A program made the position numbers and the translations under genes. This document shows positions 24,066 through 33,874 of a DNA stretch of 64,000 nucleotides, piece after piece (position 1 is the first letter of the stretch; every line of letters begins with the position of its first letter). Source of the DNA: Burkholderia mayonis (GTDB taxonomy: Bacteria > Pseudomonadota > Gammaproteobacteria > Burkholderiales > Burkholderiaceae); NCBI RefSeq assembly GCF_001523745.2, contig NZ_CP013387.1, positions 62,001-126,000 on the forward strand. Reading direction: 5' to 3'. Under the pieces are notes generated by a model. It had not been told where the DNA came from. It searched no databases and was given only the letters and a program-made list of their open reading frames with translations.

Positions 24066-26105
24066 CTAAGGTTTCCATCCGCGCACATCGGTAACTGCCG
24101 TCGTGGCAGGCGAAGTCACTGGAATAGGGTTAGGCCGATCTTGCGTGACCGTGTAGGTCACCACGACACGTCCTATCGATGCATCCAACGGATCGATGAG
24201 GAAAAAAGTCTGCGGCATTAGAAAATTCACGGGGTCATTTTCTTCGCCATCCTTAACGGTAATCGGTTGTTCCAGCTTGTCACCCACAGGTGCGCCCCCT
24301 GAAAGCCCGGTATAGGCCTGCGCTTCAAGGAACACGGTATCCCCTGCTACCTGATTCAGGTAATGCGCCACCTGAAACAAGGTCCCGCCTTGGGCGACTG
24401 CGATCGTCACGACACGGTTGCCAGGCGTTCCCTGCGCCTCCGGAAAATCACCTGCAGACAGCCCAGGCGCGCCTCCCGGCAGGTCATCCGAACTCTGGAC
24501 GTCCACCAGTTGATCCGGCGCAAGCGAGGTATTGCTCTGATCGGCAGGGGGCGGCTGGAGGGTGCGCGTAACCGTGTAATGAACCGGCAACCTGGGATTG
24601 CTGCCCCCGGCCTCGATAACGGTCCCTAGTACGGTCTGCGGAGGAACGGCTCCCGCGACTACGTCGGCGGCCTCTATCGTATAGGGAGCCGCAAGTGCGG
24701 CTGCGCCGTCCCAGTAAACTTGAATTTCATCTCCTTCTTCGAACACCGGATCGCCGTCCTTGTTTTCCCACGGTATAACGGCTGTCGCGTCATCGCCGAA
24801 CTGATCCGGAGGAATGATGTTGTCGGGCCCCGCGCCGGATGGCGGACGGATCGTCAGCGGCAGCAGCAAGCCGTGCACGGGATCGGTCGGATCGGGATCC
24901 TCTCCGCCCGCGAGCGTCAGGTCGATCAGCACGTCGTCAAGATCCGGTGACGTCCCAATCGTAAAGCCGTCACGCAGTACCTTGTAGGCGACGGAAACCG
25001 TGCCCCGCGTGGCGCCGTCCAATGCGGCCAACACCTCCTCGTACTGCACGGCAATGCCACCGTCCGGGCCGAACACGAAATCCGGATCAAGCAGGTCAGC
25101 GGCGAGCACCTCGCGCGCCTCCTGATCTCGCCCTCCCCACACCACGACGATTTCATCCCCGGCTTCGATGCGGTCATGAAATGGAATCTGCACGAGCACG
25201 CCGGCACGCGCATCGGCGTCGACAATGATGTCATTCTGTGCAAACACAGGAACTTCAGGCTGCTCCAGGTCGTCAATGGCAATCTTGAGCAGCACCCGGA
25301 TCGTCGTCGGATCCGAGTCGGTCGACATATTTCCGGCGCGATCCTCGACTCTATATTTGAAATCCACAGGACCGTCATCCGCCAGCTCGATCAACGCCCG
25401 CGGATATTCGACAACGAAATCGTTCGTCACGTCATCTCGTGTAATTGGCGCCGTCGACACGATGTCGTTGACCATCAGATAAACGTTGTCCCCCAGTGCC
25501 TGGAAACCGTAGCTATAGATTTCGGCAGGCAATTTGTCACCCAAATCGGTCAACATTGCCGAAGTCAATCCGCTTTTCACGATGTCCGGATCGATGAACG
25601 GATTCGATAAATGTGGACCGGGTGGCGTCAAATCGACGATGAACTGTATGGCCGTCGGCCAATCCGTGTATTGATTGAGAAATGACGGTCCTTTCCACTT
25701 ACGGTATCGGACTCTGTACGGCGTCTGCATGATCTTCTCCCGGCGATCCGCCGCGGCGATCACGAGATTGACAAAGCCCGCCGTCAGGTCCGCATCGACC
25801 ACATCCTGCCGGTTGTCATAGAGACTATCGTCGATGAACAATTGAAATCCATCCCAATCCGGCACCGTTTCAGTCGGATCGGTCTTGATCGGAATCCTGA
25901 TGTTCAGCACATCGTTTTTGATCGATGCAAGAAGCAGACCGTCGGCAGGGGCCCCTCCACGAAGCGGGGCCAGCGCTGCAGGATCGATCTCAGGTTCAAA
26001 CAGATCCTCCACCACGGATGCCTCGTCTTGCCGAGATAGGCTTCGAACTACCCTGGCAGCACGCTCACGCGCAGTCTGACCAGATACGGTCTTTCGCTTG
26101 TTCAT
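24066..26105 (-). CDS. Large multi-domain beta-sandwich repeat protein B
   Basis: The 679-residue protein starts at the second of two adjacent ATG codons (26103-26105) behind GGAGGG. It has no signal peptide. The N-terminus is basic and helical for about 35 residues (ARERAARVVRSLSRQDEAS), then beta-rich acidic units follow, each with a strand such as QLFIDDSLYD, IVVVWGGRDQEARE, IQVYWDGAAALAAP and IPFHDRIEAGDEI. It resembles protein A in design but is only weakly similar. Pro/Asp-rich linkers are frequent. It is the first gene of the likely three-gene operon B-A-halovibrin-like. Possible roles are a secreted or surface scaffold; this cannot be resolved from sequence. Confidence 0.68.
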   Translation of the reverse strand: MNKRKTVSGQTARERAARVVRSLSRQDEASVVEDLFEPEIDPAALAPLRGGAPADGLLLASIKNDVLNIRIPIKTDPTETVPDWDGFQLFIDDSLYDNRQDVVDADLTAGFVNLVIAAADRREKIMQTPYRVRYRKWKGPSFLNQYTDWPTAIQFIVDLTPPGPHLSNPFIDPDIVKSGLTSAMLTDLGDKLPAEIYSYGFQALGDNVYLMVNDIVSTAPITRDDVTNDFVVEYPRALIELADDGPVDFKYRVEDRAGNMSTDSDPTTIRVLLKIAIDDLEQPEVPVFAQNDIIVDADARAGVLVQIPFHDRIEAGDEIVVVWGGRDQEAREVLAADLLDPDFVFGPDGGIAVQYEEVLAALDGATRGTVSVAYKVLRDGFTIGTSPDLDDVLIDLTLAGGEDPDPTDPVHGLLLPLTIRPPSGAGPDNIIPPDQFGDDATAVIPWENKDGDPVFEEGDEIQVYWDGAAALAAPYTIEAADVVAGAVPPQTVLGTVIEAGGSNPRLPVHYTVTRTLQPPPADQSNTSLAPDQLVDVQSSDDLPGGAPGLSAGDFPEAQGTPGNRVVTIAVAQGGTLFQVAHYLNQVAGDTVFLEAQAYTGLSGGAPVGDKLEQPITVKDGEENDPVNFLMPQTFFLIDPLDASIGRVVVTYTVTQDRPNPIPVTSPATTAVTDVRGWKP

Positions 26106-26762
26106 CATGCCCTCCGACTCAAATTGAAAGCCCACGAATCACCGCACACATCTCGCGCTCGAAGGTTACGTGCCACCGGGACCAGTCATTATCCGAGCAG
26201 GTAACAAATACAACCTCGACGAGCCCCAATTCCACGAAGTTATAAAATTTACATCATCAAATCTGAATTTTGAAGTTAAATTGTAATTTTTAACTCAACC
26301 ACTTAATTATAGAATTCAACGAAATTCCCGCAAGAAAAACAATTATCATACAATTTATATTTATACATTATACGGTGGCGATTCAGAATTCTTTCGAATG
26401 GATTGCGACTTTTTATTGTCAATAAATAGCCACAAATTCCCCAAATTCGGCATCCTCAAGCCTCCCAGGGCGGCGCTGCGATGTCGCTCGCGCGAAATAC
26501 ACATTCCGGCTCTCCCGCAGTGCAATATCAACAATTGATGTGATGAATAGGATGTTCTATCTAGCGTGGAATTAAGTAATTCCATAATTTGACTTTCTTA
26601 AAGATTTGAATAAAATTCAGATCGCAGAATTCAGGTCATCATGGCCTGCTGGCCGTGCTGCGATATGTCTCCGAGAGAGGTTTTCGTACCCGTCCTATTT
26701 GAAATGCCAAAAGCATCCGGGAAAATGGCTGATATTTTCTCTCACAATTTGCTCGGAGTTCT
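26106..26762. other. 657-nt AT-rich divergent promoter region
   Basis: This very AT-rich region separates the minus-strand operon starting with protein B from the plus-strand autotransporter. Both must be transcribed from here. One promoter-like site for the autotransporter is listed separately. No gene is recognised; short frames at 26361-26585 and 26606-26923 lack support. Confidence 0.6.
26589..26616 (+). promoter_or_regulatory. Predicted sigma-70 promoter for the autotransporter gene
   Basis: TTGACT (26589-26594) and TAAAAT (26611-26616) are separated by 16 nt in an AT-rich stretch, about 145 nt upstream of the autotransporter start. The match is good for a housekeeping promoter, but AT-rich DNA gives chance matches. 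Confidence 0.4.
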
Positions 26763-29024
26763 ATGTCCCCCTCTCTCATCTCTCCCTGGCGCCGAACACC
26801 GTGGGCACTCGCTGTAGCACTGGCATTCACTGCGACGGGCTCGCATGCCGGCACATTGATTGGCCCCGGCGCATCCGCGACCGTGAATGCCGGCTCCCCT
26901 ATCGAGTCTTGGACTTTGGATGACGGCGCGTCCCTTAAAGTGAATTCTGGCGGTCAAACTAATGCCATTTCTGCGAATTCAGGCTCGAGCGTTTCCGTTG
27001 TTGGCGGTTCGGTTAGCGCTTCGAGCAGCGCCCCCGCGCTCAGCCTGGGCGACAGTACGGCTACGCTCAGCCAGGCATCCGTCGTCAATACGTCAGGCGC
27101 AGCGTTAGCGTTGAATCGCGCCGCGGGCAATTTCAATTTGTCGAGTTCGAGCGCCCAGGTTGCCAATAGCACGCTTTCCGGCGCAGGCGCCGCACTAATC
27201 ACGTTCGCGGGCGCCGACTTGACATTGGCCAACACTCAGGTCAACGCCACGCGCAACGGAACTAGCATGCTAAATTCGGGCATCGGCGGCACATTATTCG
27301 GCGGGAACGTAAGCGCGACGAACGGAACTCATATCGCAGGGGATACAAACGGTCTATTGATCACCGCCGAACGACAAACCAACGTCAATTGGACCACTAA
27401 CCTGAACCTCGATCAGTCGACCATTGAGGGACGCTCGGGTGCAGCCATTGTGGTTGACAGTGTCGTCCCGAGCTTTCCCAGCGCCACGGCCAATCTCATG
27501 GTCGCAAACGGTTCGAATCTGATCGGCGGCAACGGCAACTTGCTTGAAGTCAACCATGGAAACACCGCCAACCTGACAGTCGACAACAGCGTGTTGAACG
27601 GCAACGTCGTTGTCGACAACTCCAGCGCGGCAACTGTCACCTTGCAAAAAAGTGCCGTGCTCACGGGCCAGCTGACTAATGTCGGCCACCTCGCGGTCAA
27701 CAGCGCTGCGATGTGGAATATGGTCGATAACGCGTCGGTGGCCAATGTCTCGCTTGGCGGCGGCACGATCAACCTGAGTCAGAGCGGCGGGCCTTTCCAT
27801 CGCCTTGATGTTGGCGAATTGTCGGGTAGCGGCACCTTTGGAATGCATGTCGATTTGGCATCTCTGCAGGGCGACTTCCTGAATTTGTTCGGCACTGCTT
27901 CGGGCAATCATGGGCTGGCTATTCAAAATACCGGTATAGAGCCGCGCAAGGGCGCAGCTCCCCTGCAGGTCGTGCAAACCAGCGGTGGAGACGCCACATT
28001 CCAGGCAGTCGGCAACGGCGGCATGGTCGACGCCGGAGCCTTCCAATACTCACTGGAGCGGCAAGGCAACGGCTGGTACCTCGTGCAGGCGCGCGGCGAC
28101 GACGGTAATCCGATCCCGACGCCGTCGACGGAATCGACGCTTGGTCTATTCAACGTCTCATCTACGGTGTGGTACGGCGAATTGGCATCGCTGCGCAGCA
28201 GGATGGGGGACGTGCGCCTGGGGCGTGACGGCGCCGAGGTTTGGGCTCGGACTTACGGCAATCGGCATCTGGTCAATTCAGGCGATCTGTCGTATCAGCA
28301 GAATCAGTATGGCCTTTCGCTCGGTACGGACGCGCCGGTACACGTTTCCAACGGTCGTCTGCGGGTCGGCGTACTGGGCGGATACAGCCGCAGCGATCTG
28401 GATTTCGGCAGCGCGACCACGGGTTCAGTCGACAGCTTTTACTTGGGCGGTTACGCGACCTGGTTGAGCGATAACGGCGTATTTGTCGATGGTCTCATCA
28501 AGGGCAACGTGTTCCGAAACAACGCGAAGGTCACGATGAGTGACGGCACGCCAGCTAATGGCGGTTATACCAACTACGGATTGGGAACATCGGTAGAAGC
28601 GGGGCGGCACATCCCGCTGGGTAATCGATGGTTCGTCGAGCCGTCGATAACGTTGTCCGCATTTCTGGCGAGTGGCGCCAGCACGACGCTGGACAATGGA
28701 TTGCAGGCGTCGGGCAGCACCAACAAGTCGTTGCAGGCCCGCCTCGGCGCGGCAGTCGGGCGCAATTTCGAATGGGCGGACGGAAGCGTGATGCAGCCGT
28801 ATCTCAAGCTCGGTGTCGTGCAAGAGTTTGCGCGCAGTAACGACGTCAACGTCAACGGCAATCTGTTCAACAACAATCTGGCGGGTACACGGGTGGAGAT
28901 CGGAGCCGGCGTCGTCGCTCAGTTGTCGTCGAAATTGCAGTTGCATGGCGACGTGACCTACGGCAAGGGCAACAGGATTGAACAACCTTGGGGATTCAAC
29001 GCCGGACTGCGCTATGTTTGGTGA
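26763..29024 (+). CDS. Classical (type Va) autotransporter, pertactin-like
   Basis: The 753-residue protein has a Sec signal (ALAVALAFTATGSHAG), a passenger of about 420 residues with many short repeats of strand-turn type (NATRNGTSMLNSG, LTVDNSVLNGNVVVDNSS) that indicate a right-handed beta-helix, and a C-terminal beta-barrel of about 270 residues ending in the F/W signature LRYVW. The pertactin-type junction is visible (NLFGTASGNHGL, then VQARGDDGNPIPTP). The barrel starts near WARTYGNRHL. No catalytic triad of a serine protease or lipase autotransporter is seen, and no RGD motif. It is likely an adhesin or a self-associating protein. The gene lies between two oppositely oriented copies of the secreted-protein module. 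Confidence 0.93.
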   Translation: MSPSLISPWRRTPWALAVALAFTATGSHAGTLIGPGASATVNAGSPIESWTLDDGASLKVNSGGQTNAISANSGSSVSVVGGSVSASSSAPALSLGDSTATLSQASVVNTSGAALALNRAAGNFNLSSSSAQVANSTLSGAGAALITFAGADLTLANTQVNATRNGTSMLNSGIGGTLFGGNVSATNGTHIAGDTNGLLITAERQTNVNWTTNLNLDQSTIEGRSGAAIVVDSVVPSFPSATANLMVANGSNLIGGNGNLLEVNHGNTANLTVDNSVLNGNVVVDNSSAATVTLQKSAVLTGQLTNVGHLAVNSAAMWNMVDNASVANVSLGGGTINLSQSGGPFHRLDVGELSGSGTFGMHVDLASLQGDFLNLFGTASGNHGLAIQNTGIEPRKGAAPLQVVQTSGGDATFQAVGNGGMVDAGAFQYSLERQGNGWYLVQARGDDGNPIPTPSTESTLGLFNVSSTVWYGELASLRSRMGDVRLGRDGAEVWARTYGNRHLVNSGDLSYQQNQYGLSLGTDAPVHVSNGRLRVGVLGGYSRSDLDFGSATTGSVDSFYLGGYATWLSDNGVFVDGLIKGNVFRNNAKVTMSDGTPANGGYTNYGLGTSVEAGRHIPLGNRWFVEPSITLSAFLASGASTTLDNGLQASGSTNKSLQARLGAAVGRNFEWADGSVMQPYLKLGVVQEFARSNDVNVNGNLFNNNLAGTRVEIGAGVVAQLSSKLQLHGDVTYGKGNRIEQPWGFNAGLRYVW

Positions 29025-30147
29025 TTGATACATCGCCGTGCCGCCGAAGGTTGCGGCGAAGCCGCGGCGCCCCTTTGCTCGAATTCCTTCAGCGCCTCGA
29101 TTATCGTCCTCCGGACGGCAAGCCGTTGTTCAAATCGGCTCTTCACGGTGCGAGATTCTCGGGGCGATGCAGATGCGCATCTCGACGCTACTGAATTTGT
29201 CGAGTCAGTGATAGGACGCTCGTTCTGCTGCGTCGCGCCTGGCCACGCCATCCATGAATACTATCTGTTCTCTGCTATTCGCAGGATGTGAGCGATTCAT
29301 TCATCAGTCGATTATCCTCCAAGAGTCTCTTTTTGCCGTTACGGCGAAAAATGCGCTCGGTTGGACGTTGTAAATGGAATGTTTCACGCCTCTCGTTGAG
29401 AACGATGGAAATATCTGGAATCAATCACCTGTTCGGAATTACAGGTAAAACAAATCGGAACGACTTCGTTGTGATCGCAATGTAAGAGCGAAGTGGACTG
29501 TCGCCTTCCATTTTGTAAAATGTAATTTTTTTAAAATACTTGAATTAATGATCGCGCCGCCTAGACTTGCAGAATGAATTTCAGAAAAATAAGACAGATT
29601 TGGGTTGCAAAATAAGCAAAGATACGATGAATTTCGCTTGAAGTCATTGTGCGGAGACTGATTGTCGGCACCTTGGATTGATCGAATCCAGGAAGTTTTC
29701 GGCGGGTGAACAGACCCTAGTTTTACTGTGTCAGTATAGGAGCCTCTTCATCCTTTGCATGAGGAAGTGATGGACTGGGAGACATCGTGTTCGGTAACGT
29801 GATCTGCGTCCATGATGTCCTCTGTTGAGCAAGCCTTGGTGCCGTCAATCTTACGACTCGGGCTCTGACGACTCGCGCTACACAGGATCTGATTATAAAA
29901 ATAATCTTTATATTTACATTGTATTATTGGCTAATACATGTCAAGCGGGCTGATCTATGGTTTGCATGCGCAATTGAAAATTGCAAAAGGATTTTCCAAC
30001 CTATTTGCCTGATTGGTCGAATATTTATTGATGCGATTTTGTAATTTTTACTGCTTGAATCATCGCGTGTATTGATGATTTTCACTCGTATCGACACTCA
30101 CTTAATAAGGTGCGACTTGCCCCGTGCTCCTTATCGAGAGGTGATGT
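29025..30147. other. 1.1-kb AT-rich gap without recognised gene
   Basis: The 3' flank of the autotransporter contains a small GC hairpin (GCGGC-GAA-GCCGC near 29050) followed by CCCCTTT, a weak terminator candidate. From about 29500 the DNA becomes AT-rich. A segment at 29513-29569 is similar to one at 33734-33790 (listed separately). I see no supported coding frame. Confidence 0.5.
29513..29569 (+). repeat. Shared upstream element, copy A
   Basis: The segment begins TTGTAAAATGTA, has a variable 14-nt spacer, then CTTGAATT-A-ATGA and a CCGCC-TAGA-like end. The same order of blocks occurs at 33734-33790, both in long AT-rich gaps of the island. It could be a leftover of a duplication or a shared regulatory site. 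Confidence 0.4.
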
Positions 30148-31258
30148 ATGAAACCGCAGATTCGTCCGCCCAGTTTGATGCTTCGCCGCCCGATCCGCGT
30201 ACTACGACACAGGCCGGCCACCGTGAAGGGCATCACGAATCCTCTTTTCATTCCATCTCAATTTTTAGGACGTTTGCCAACTGGCATGACGCCGGATGGC
30301 CTGTTGTTAGCGAGTTCCGCGGGTGTTGACATTGGTGTTTTGGCTCCCTTTCCGCTTTATTACATAGAGCCAGATCTCGAAGATACAGCCGCATTGCTAC
30401 TTGATGGCCGATATGCTGCCGGCGATACAGTGACGTTACATTGGCGCGGTCGCACGAACTTCGGCAGCGAGCCCAAAATCGTCAACCGTGAAAGCACGTT
30501 GGGCTTCAATGTTTCCAGAGCAACGATAGTCGCGGGCGCTGCCGCGCCGGCAATCATCTTCTGTGACGTCGCATCGGACGCCAACGACGCGACTGCGCCA
30601 CGACCGCTCACCCTGACCGTGAATGAGGCACAGTTGCGGCTTCCTGTTCCGTGGATGCTCGGAGCGACGGGCGAAAATCATGACCAGCTTGGTATCGACG
30701 CGTATTACAACGCCGAGTTCATCACGGTTCAAGTGTGCCGATATAACGACATGGCCGGAATGGATACCGTGCAGGTCCAGTGGGTAGGATCAGTGACTTA
30801 TAACGCGGAAATTCGTCAAGTCGGCCTCCCCGGGCCGATGGATTTTCGAATTCCGCGCATGGAAATCATTGATGCAATCGGTTGCGATGTTCGTATCAGC
30901 TATAGCGTGCAGCAGCGACTGGGTGGCCCGGTGTATCCGTCCGATACTTTGACCTTGCATGTCGAGGGGCAATCGCTGACGCTTCCTGCCTCCACCCTTA
31001 ACGGAGCTCGCACACAAGTGGCGGTCTTGTATGCAGGGGTGGAAAACGACCAAACGGTTCGAGTCCGATGGGATGGCGTGGTGACGCGGCACACCGAAAT
31101 ACAGCGCGTCGTCACAAGGGACAACCCTCTGTATTCGAGATTCCAGCGACATGGGTTACCGAAAATAGCGGCTCCAGTGTCCTGATCAACTACAGTGTCG
31201 GCTGGATGATTCCGATGCGCCGCTTCAATTTTCGCGTGTATTGCGGGGAAATTTATAA
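30148..31258 (+). pseudogene. Decayed copy of beta-sandwich protein A (two frameshifts)
   Basis: The frame from ATG 30148 gives residues matching the C-terminal half of protein A very closely: VTLHWRGRTNFGSEPKIVNR, FRIPRMEIIDAIGCD, ISYSVQQRLGGPVYPSDTL. The match breaks at about 31115-31125, where the frame must shift to read KGQPSVFEIPATWVTENSG (frame of 31068), and again near 31206, where a shift restores DSDAPLQFSRVLRGNL and a TAA at 31256-31258. The N-terminal 350 residues of protein A are replaced by about 75 residues with no match. It is followed by a halovibrin-like gene, the same order as on the minus strand. Confidence 0.8.
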
Positions 31259-31594
31259 TTATAGATAACACAATGACAATTTTTCGGCGGGAAATCATTG
31301 TAAGGACATGATCAACGAAATCAAAATCATTAATAATAAAACGTTAGCATGATCACCAGACTCTATCGATAGCCAAAACCGGGAAGATATCGACATGACG
31401 AGCGTATGGACGAGCATGAATTACCCAACAGGCGTCGACGCTTCGACATTGAAGCGATGCTTGCCGATCTTCAAGTGATGCCCGGCTCCATGCCGACCAT
31501 GTACGGTGCAACATGGATCTTTGCCCTTGAACGGAATTGGCACTGACCAAGAATCAGAAATAATCAGTCAAATATCATTTTTTGGAGACTGATC
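31259..31594. other. 336-nt gap upstream of halovibrin-like paralogue 2
   Basis: This is partly AT-rich. A 47-codon frame at 31404-31547 exists but has no ribosome binding site and no recognisable similarity. The gap presumably holds what promoter activity drives paralogue 2, if the decayed gene upstream no longer does. Confidence 0.45.
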
Positions 31595-33085
31595 ATGCGA
31601 TATAACGGAATTCTAATCTGGCTTGTACAGATTATCGCCGTACTACTCAGCGCATGCGCAACATCGCCTCCACACACGCCGGAAACAGGAACATTCAACG
31701 AATCGCGATCGCCGAAATCGCTTCTCGTCGAGCGGGGACCGGAGGCCGCTGTTCAATTGAATGGCTGGTATAACAGAACCGATCTAAACTGCGGCAATCC
31801 AGACCGCCCGTCTTTCCAGTGCAGTGGCGTAATGCTACGGGCAACCGAAACCAACCCTGCATTTTTGCCATGGGATCCCAGTCCTGGCTCCATACAAAGC
31901 GGTGGCGTCTCCTTCTCGTGGCTACGCATGGATAACAATTTTTCGAGCCTGGTCTTCAATTATTCGAATGGGTTTATTTTTTACCCGGCTCTCGACACCC
32001 CGCCGGGGAAAGATGACAATATCGCTGTCCTTTGCGCTTTCCCGATGGATGCAGACACATTCAACCGAAATACACTTCAGGGATGTGGTTCGAACACCGC
32101 CTATCCGTCGGAAAGTCGGCCGTGTGAGGAACAAGGCATCACGACCGCTCAGCAATGGATCAGTCATTTTAACCAGGGTGCTAACAAATACCGATATCAG
32201 TGCGGATGGAACGTAAGAGGGGGACAGCAGGATACGGCAAATCGTTTCTATCAGAATATTCTGGCCAGGCAAGCCATGAGCCAGCAATGGTGGGCAATCC
32301 AGAATGAATTGCGACTAGCTACCTGGCCGACCGCCTACGGTGCCAATCTTCCTATCCAGTCGTTTTTTTATCAGGTTGGCAAATCCGGAGCTCTTGCCAA
32401 CGCGCGAAACGATCAAATGCGTTACTACGAAAATTACGGGCAGGTCATTCCTATTATTCGTTTGACCCTACCGTCAACCATCAATGACAAAGCCACCTTT
32501 GCGTATAGCGAGGCCGATCAAGGCATCAGCGAGCCATTGACACTGGATACATCTCCCGCATATCTGCAAGGTGTGGCTATCGTTACATCGACACCGCCCC
32601 CCTTGCCTTACACAGATGCATCAATGCAACGTCGGGCTTCCGGAGGGAAGCCTCCATATCATTATCGCTCGAGCAATTCCTCCATCGCTTATGTCGATTC
32701 AATAACAGGAAAGGTGACATCATTCGGAAATGGATCGTCTGCAATTACTGTTCGAGACCAATCTGGTCAAGAAAAATCGTACCCTCTTTCTGTATCCAAT
32801 GTTTTCATAATAATTAAATCTGGCCGATTTGCTCAATTCTCTCTTTGCTCAAGCATACTGAGTGACATGGGAGCCCGCTTGCCATCTATATCTGAATGGA
32901 CTGAGGCATACGTGTCCTATAATGGGAAGCCGCAGATAGGCATCTATTATGCATGGTCGGCCACCCCAACAAGCGTCTCTAATTCCCATTGGGCCTTTGA
33001 TCCATATGACGGATCTTTTGCGTCATATATATCCGATGGGCCAAATCAGGTTGCTGCAGAATGTATTGGTGTAAAACTTAAATAA
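31595..33085 (+). CDS. Halovibrin-like lipoprotein, paralogue 2 (Ig-like plus lectin-like tail)
   Basis: The 496-residue protein has a lipobox (AVLLSACATS) and the same architecture as paralogue 1. Conserved segments include LNGWYNRTDLNCG, SFQCSGVMLRATETNP, LPWDPSPGSIQSGGVSFSW, NGFIFYPALDTPPGKDDN, GITTAQQWISHFNQGANKY, QDTANRFYQNILARQAM and NLPIQSFFYQVG. An Ig-like BIG2 segment (SSIAYVDSITGKVTSFGNGS) and a terminal domain with YYAWSATP follow. Start ATG 31595 has TTGGAGA at 31579-31585. The C-terminal domain differs more from paralogue 1 than the N-terminal part does. It is intact although its upstream partner gene is decayed. Confidence 0.72.
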   Translation: MRYNGILIWLVQIIAVLLSACATSPPHTPETGTFNESRSPKSLLVERGPEAAVQLNGWYNRTDLNCGNPDRPSFQCSGVMLRATETNPAFLPWDPSPGSIQSGGVSFSWLRMDNNFSSLVFNYSNGFIFYPALDTPPGKDDNIAVLCAFPMDADTFNRNTLQGCGSNTAYPSESRPCEEQGITTAQQWISHFNQGANKYRYQCGWNVRGGQQDTANRFYQNILARQAMSQQWWAIQNELRLATWPTAYGANLPIQSFFYQVGKSGALANARNDQMRYYENYGQVIPIIRLTLPSTINDKATFAYSEADQGISEPLTLDTSPAYLQGVAIVTSTPPPLPYTDASMQRRASGGKPPYHYRSSNSSIAYVDSITGKVTSFGNGSSAITVRDQSGQEKSYPLSVSNVFIIIKSGRFAQFSLCSSILSDMGARLPSISEWTEAYVSYNGKPQIGIYYAWSATPTSVSNSHWAFDPYDGSFASYISDGPNQVAAECIGVKLK

Positions 33086-33874
33086 ATTATTATCATGATT
33101 GACATTTAATTTGATATGTAAATCATAAATTGCGCTAGAGATGTTGTCATTATATTTGGGGTGGTTGATAAGATAAATTTTTATAAATTGAGGCTAATTG
33201 TGTGGAAAAAATGAAAATGTGGTGAACTTTGAATCAGCGCCAACAACTGACGCAGTCGGCGATTTCATGAGCAGCCCGTGTTATGGCGGCGAAGCTCTCG
33301 ATTCGAATTCTCAGGCATCTAAAGTTGCGCGGCAACGCAAGGGTACACATCTCTTCCGTGTATATCTGACCTGGTACATTGAACATTCCTTCTTTCTCTC
33401 CTTTTAGTCGATTTTATACGCGGCATCATGGAAAGCGAAATTTCGGGGGAGGTTCATTTCCGTGCTTACCCTCACCCTTGGTTCTCGAAGACATCCATGT
33501 GTACCTTTACCATCTCATCGTAAGCCGGTTGTTGATATTGTTCTTCAATGCCGGGGCCGCTTCAACGAACAGATCGCGTTCTTCCTGGGCCATCCGCAGG
33601 ATGTTCTTGCGCTTCCGCACCGGATCAGGGTTAGCTAGATCGGGAGGCTCTTTGGACGTTTGAGATCGCATTGGAAGCTCGAAGTAAGATAAAGCACAAT
33701 CACAATTTTGATCGAAGCGAATTGTTTGTAAAATTGTAAAATGTACAGTTTCGAAAGGCTTGAATTTATGAACGACCGACGTAGAATTTGAAAGGCATCT
33801 GTGGCGTCATGAAATTCATTAAATGACAAAAGGCATATATCTGATTAATACCATCTGAAATCCATTTTTGGCTG
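33086..33874. other. 0.8-kb gap without supported gene
   Basis: This AT-rich gap lies between paralogue 2 and an insertion sequence. Short frames at 33198-33407 and 33379-33663 lack support. On the minus strand, about 33480-33660 has a more GC-rich reading (RKRKNILRMAQEERD and, in a shifted frame, PAYDEMVKVHMDVFENQG then stop) that may be a decayed gene end, family unknown. The second copy of the shared upstream element is at 33734-33790. Confidence 0.45.
33734..33790 (+). repeat. Shared upstream element, copy B
   Basis: This segment shares TTGTAAAATGTA, a 13-nt spacer and CTTGAATTTATGA with copy A at 29513-29569, then a CG-x-CCG-x-C-x-TAGA block. If the insertion sequence to its right is removed, it would stand about 240 nt upstream of halovibrin-like paralogue 3. 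Confidence 0.4.

Noticed and set aside
31404..31547. 47-codon plus-strand frame starting MDEHELPNRRRFD
   Set aside because: No ribosome binding site and no similarity that I recognise; too short to support alone.
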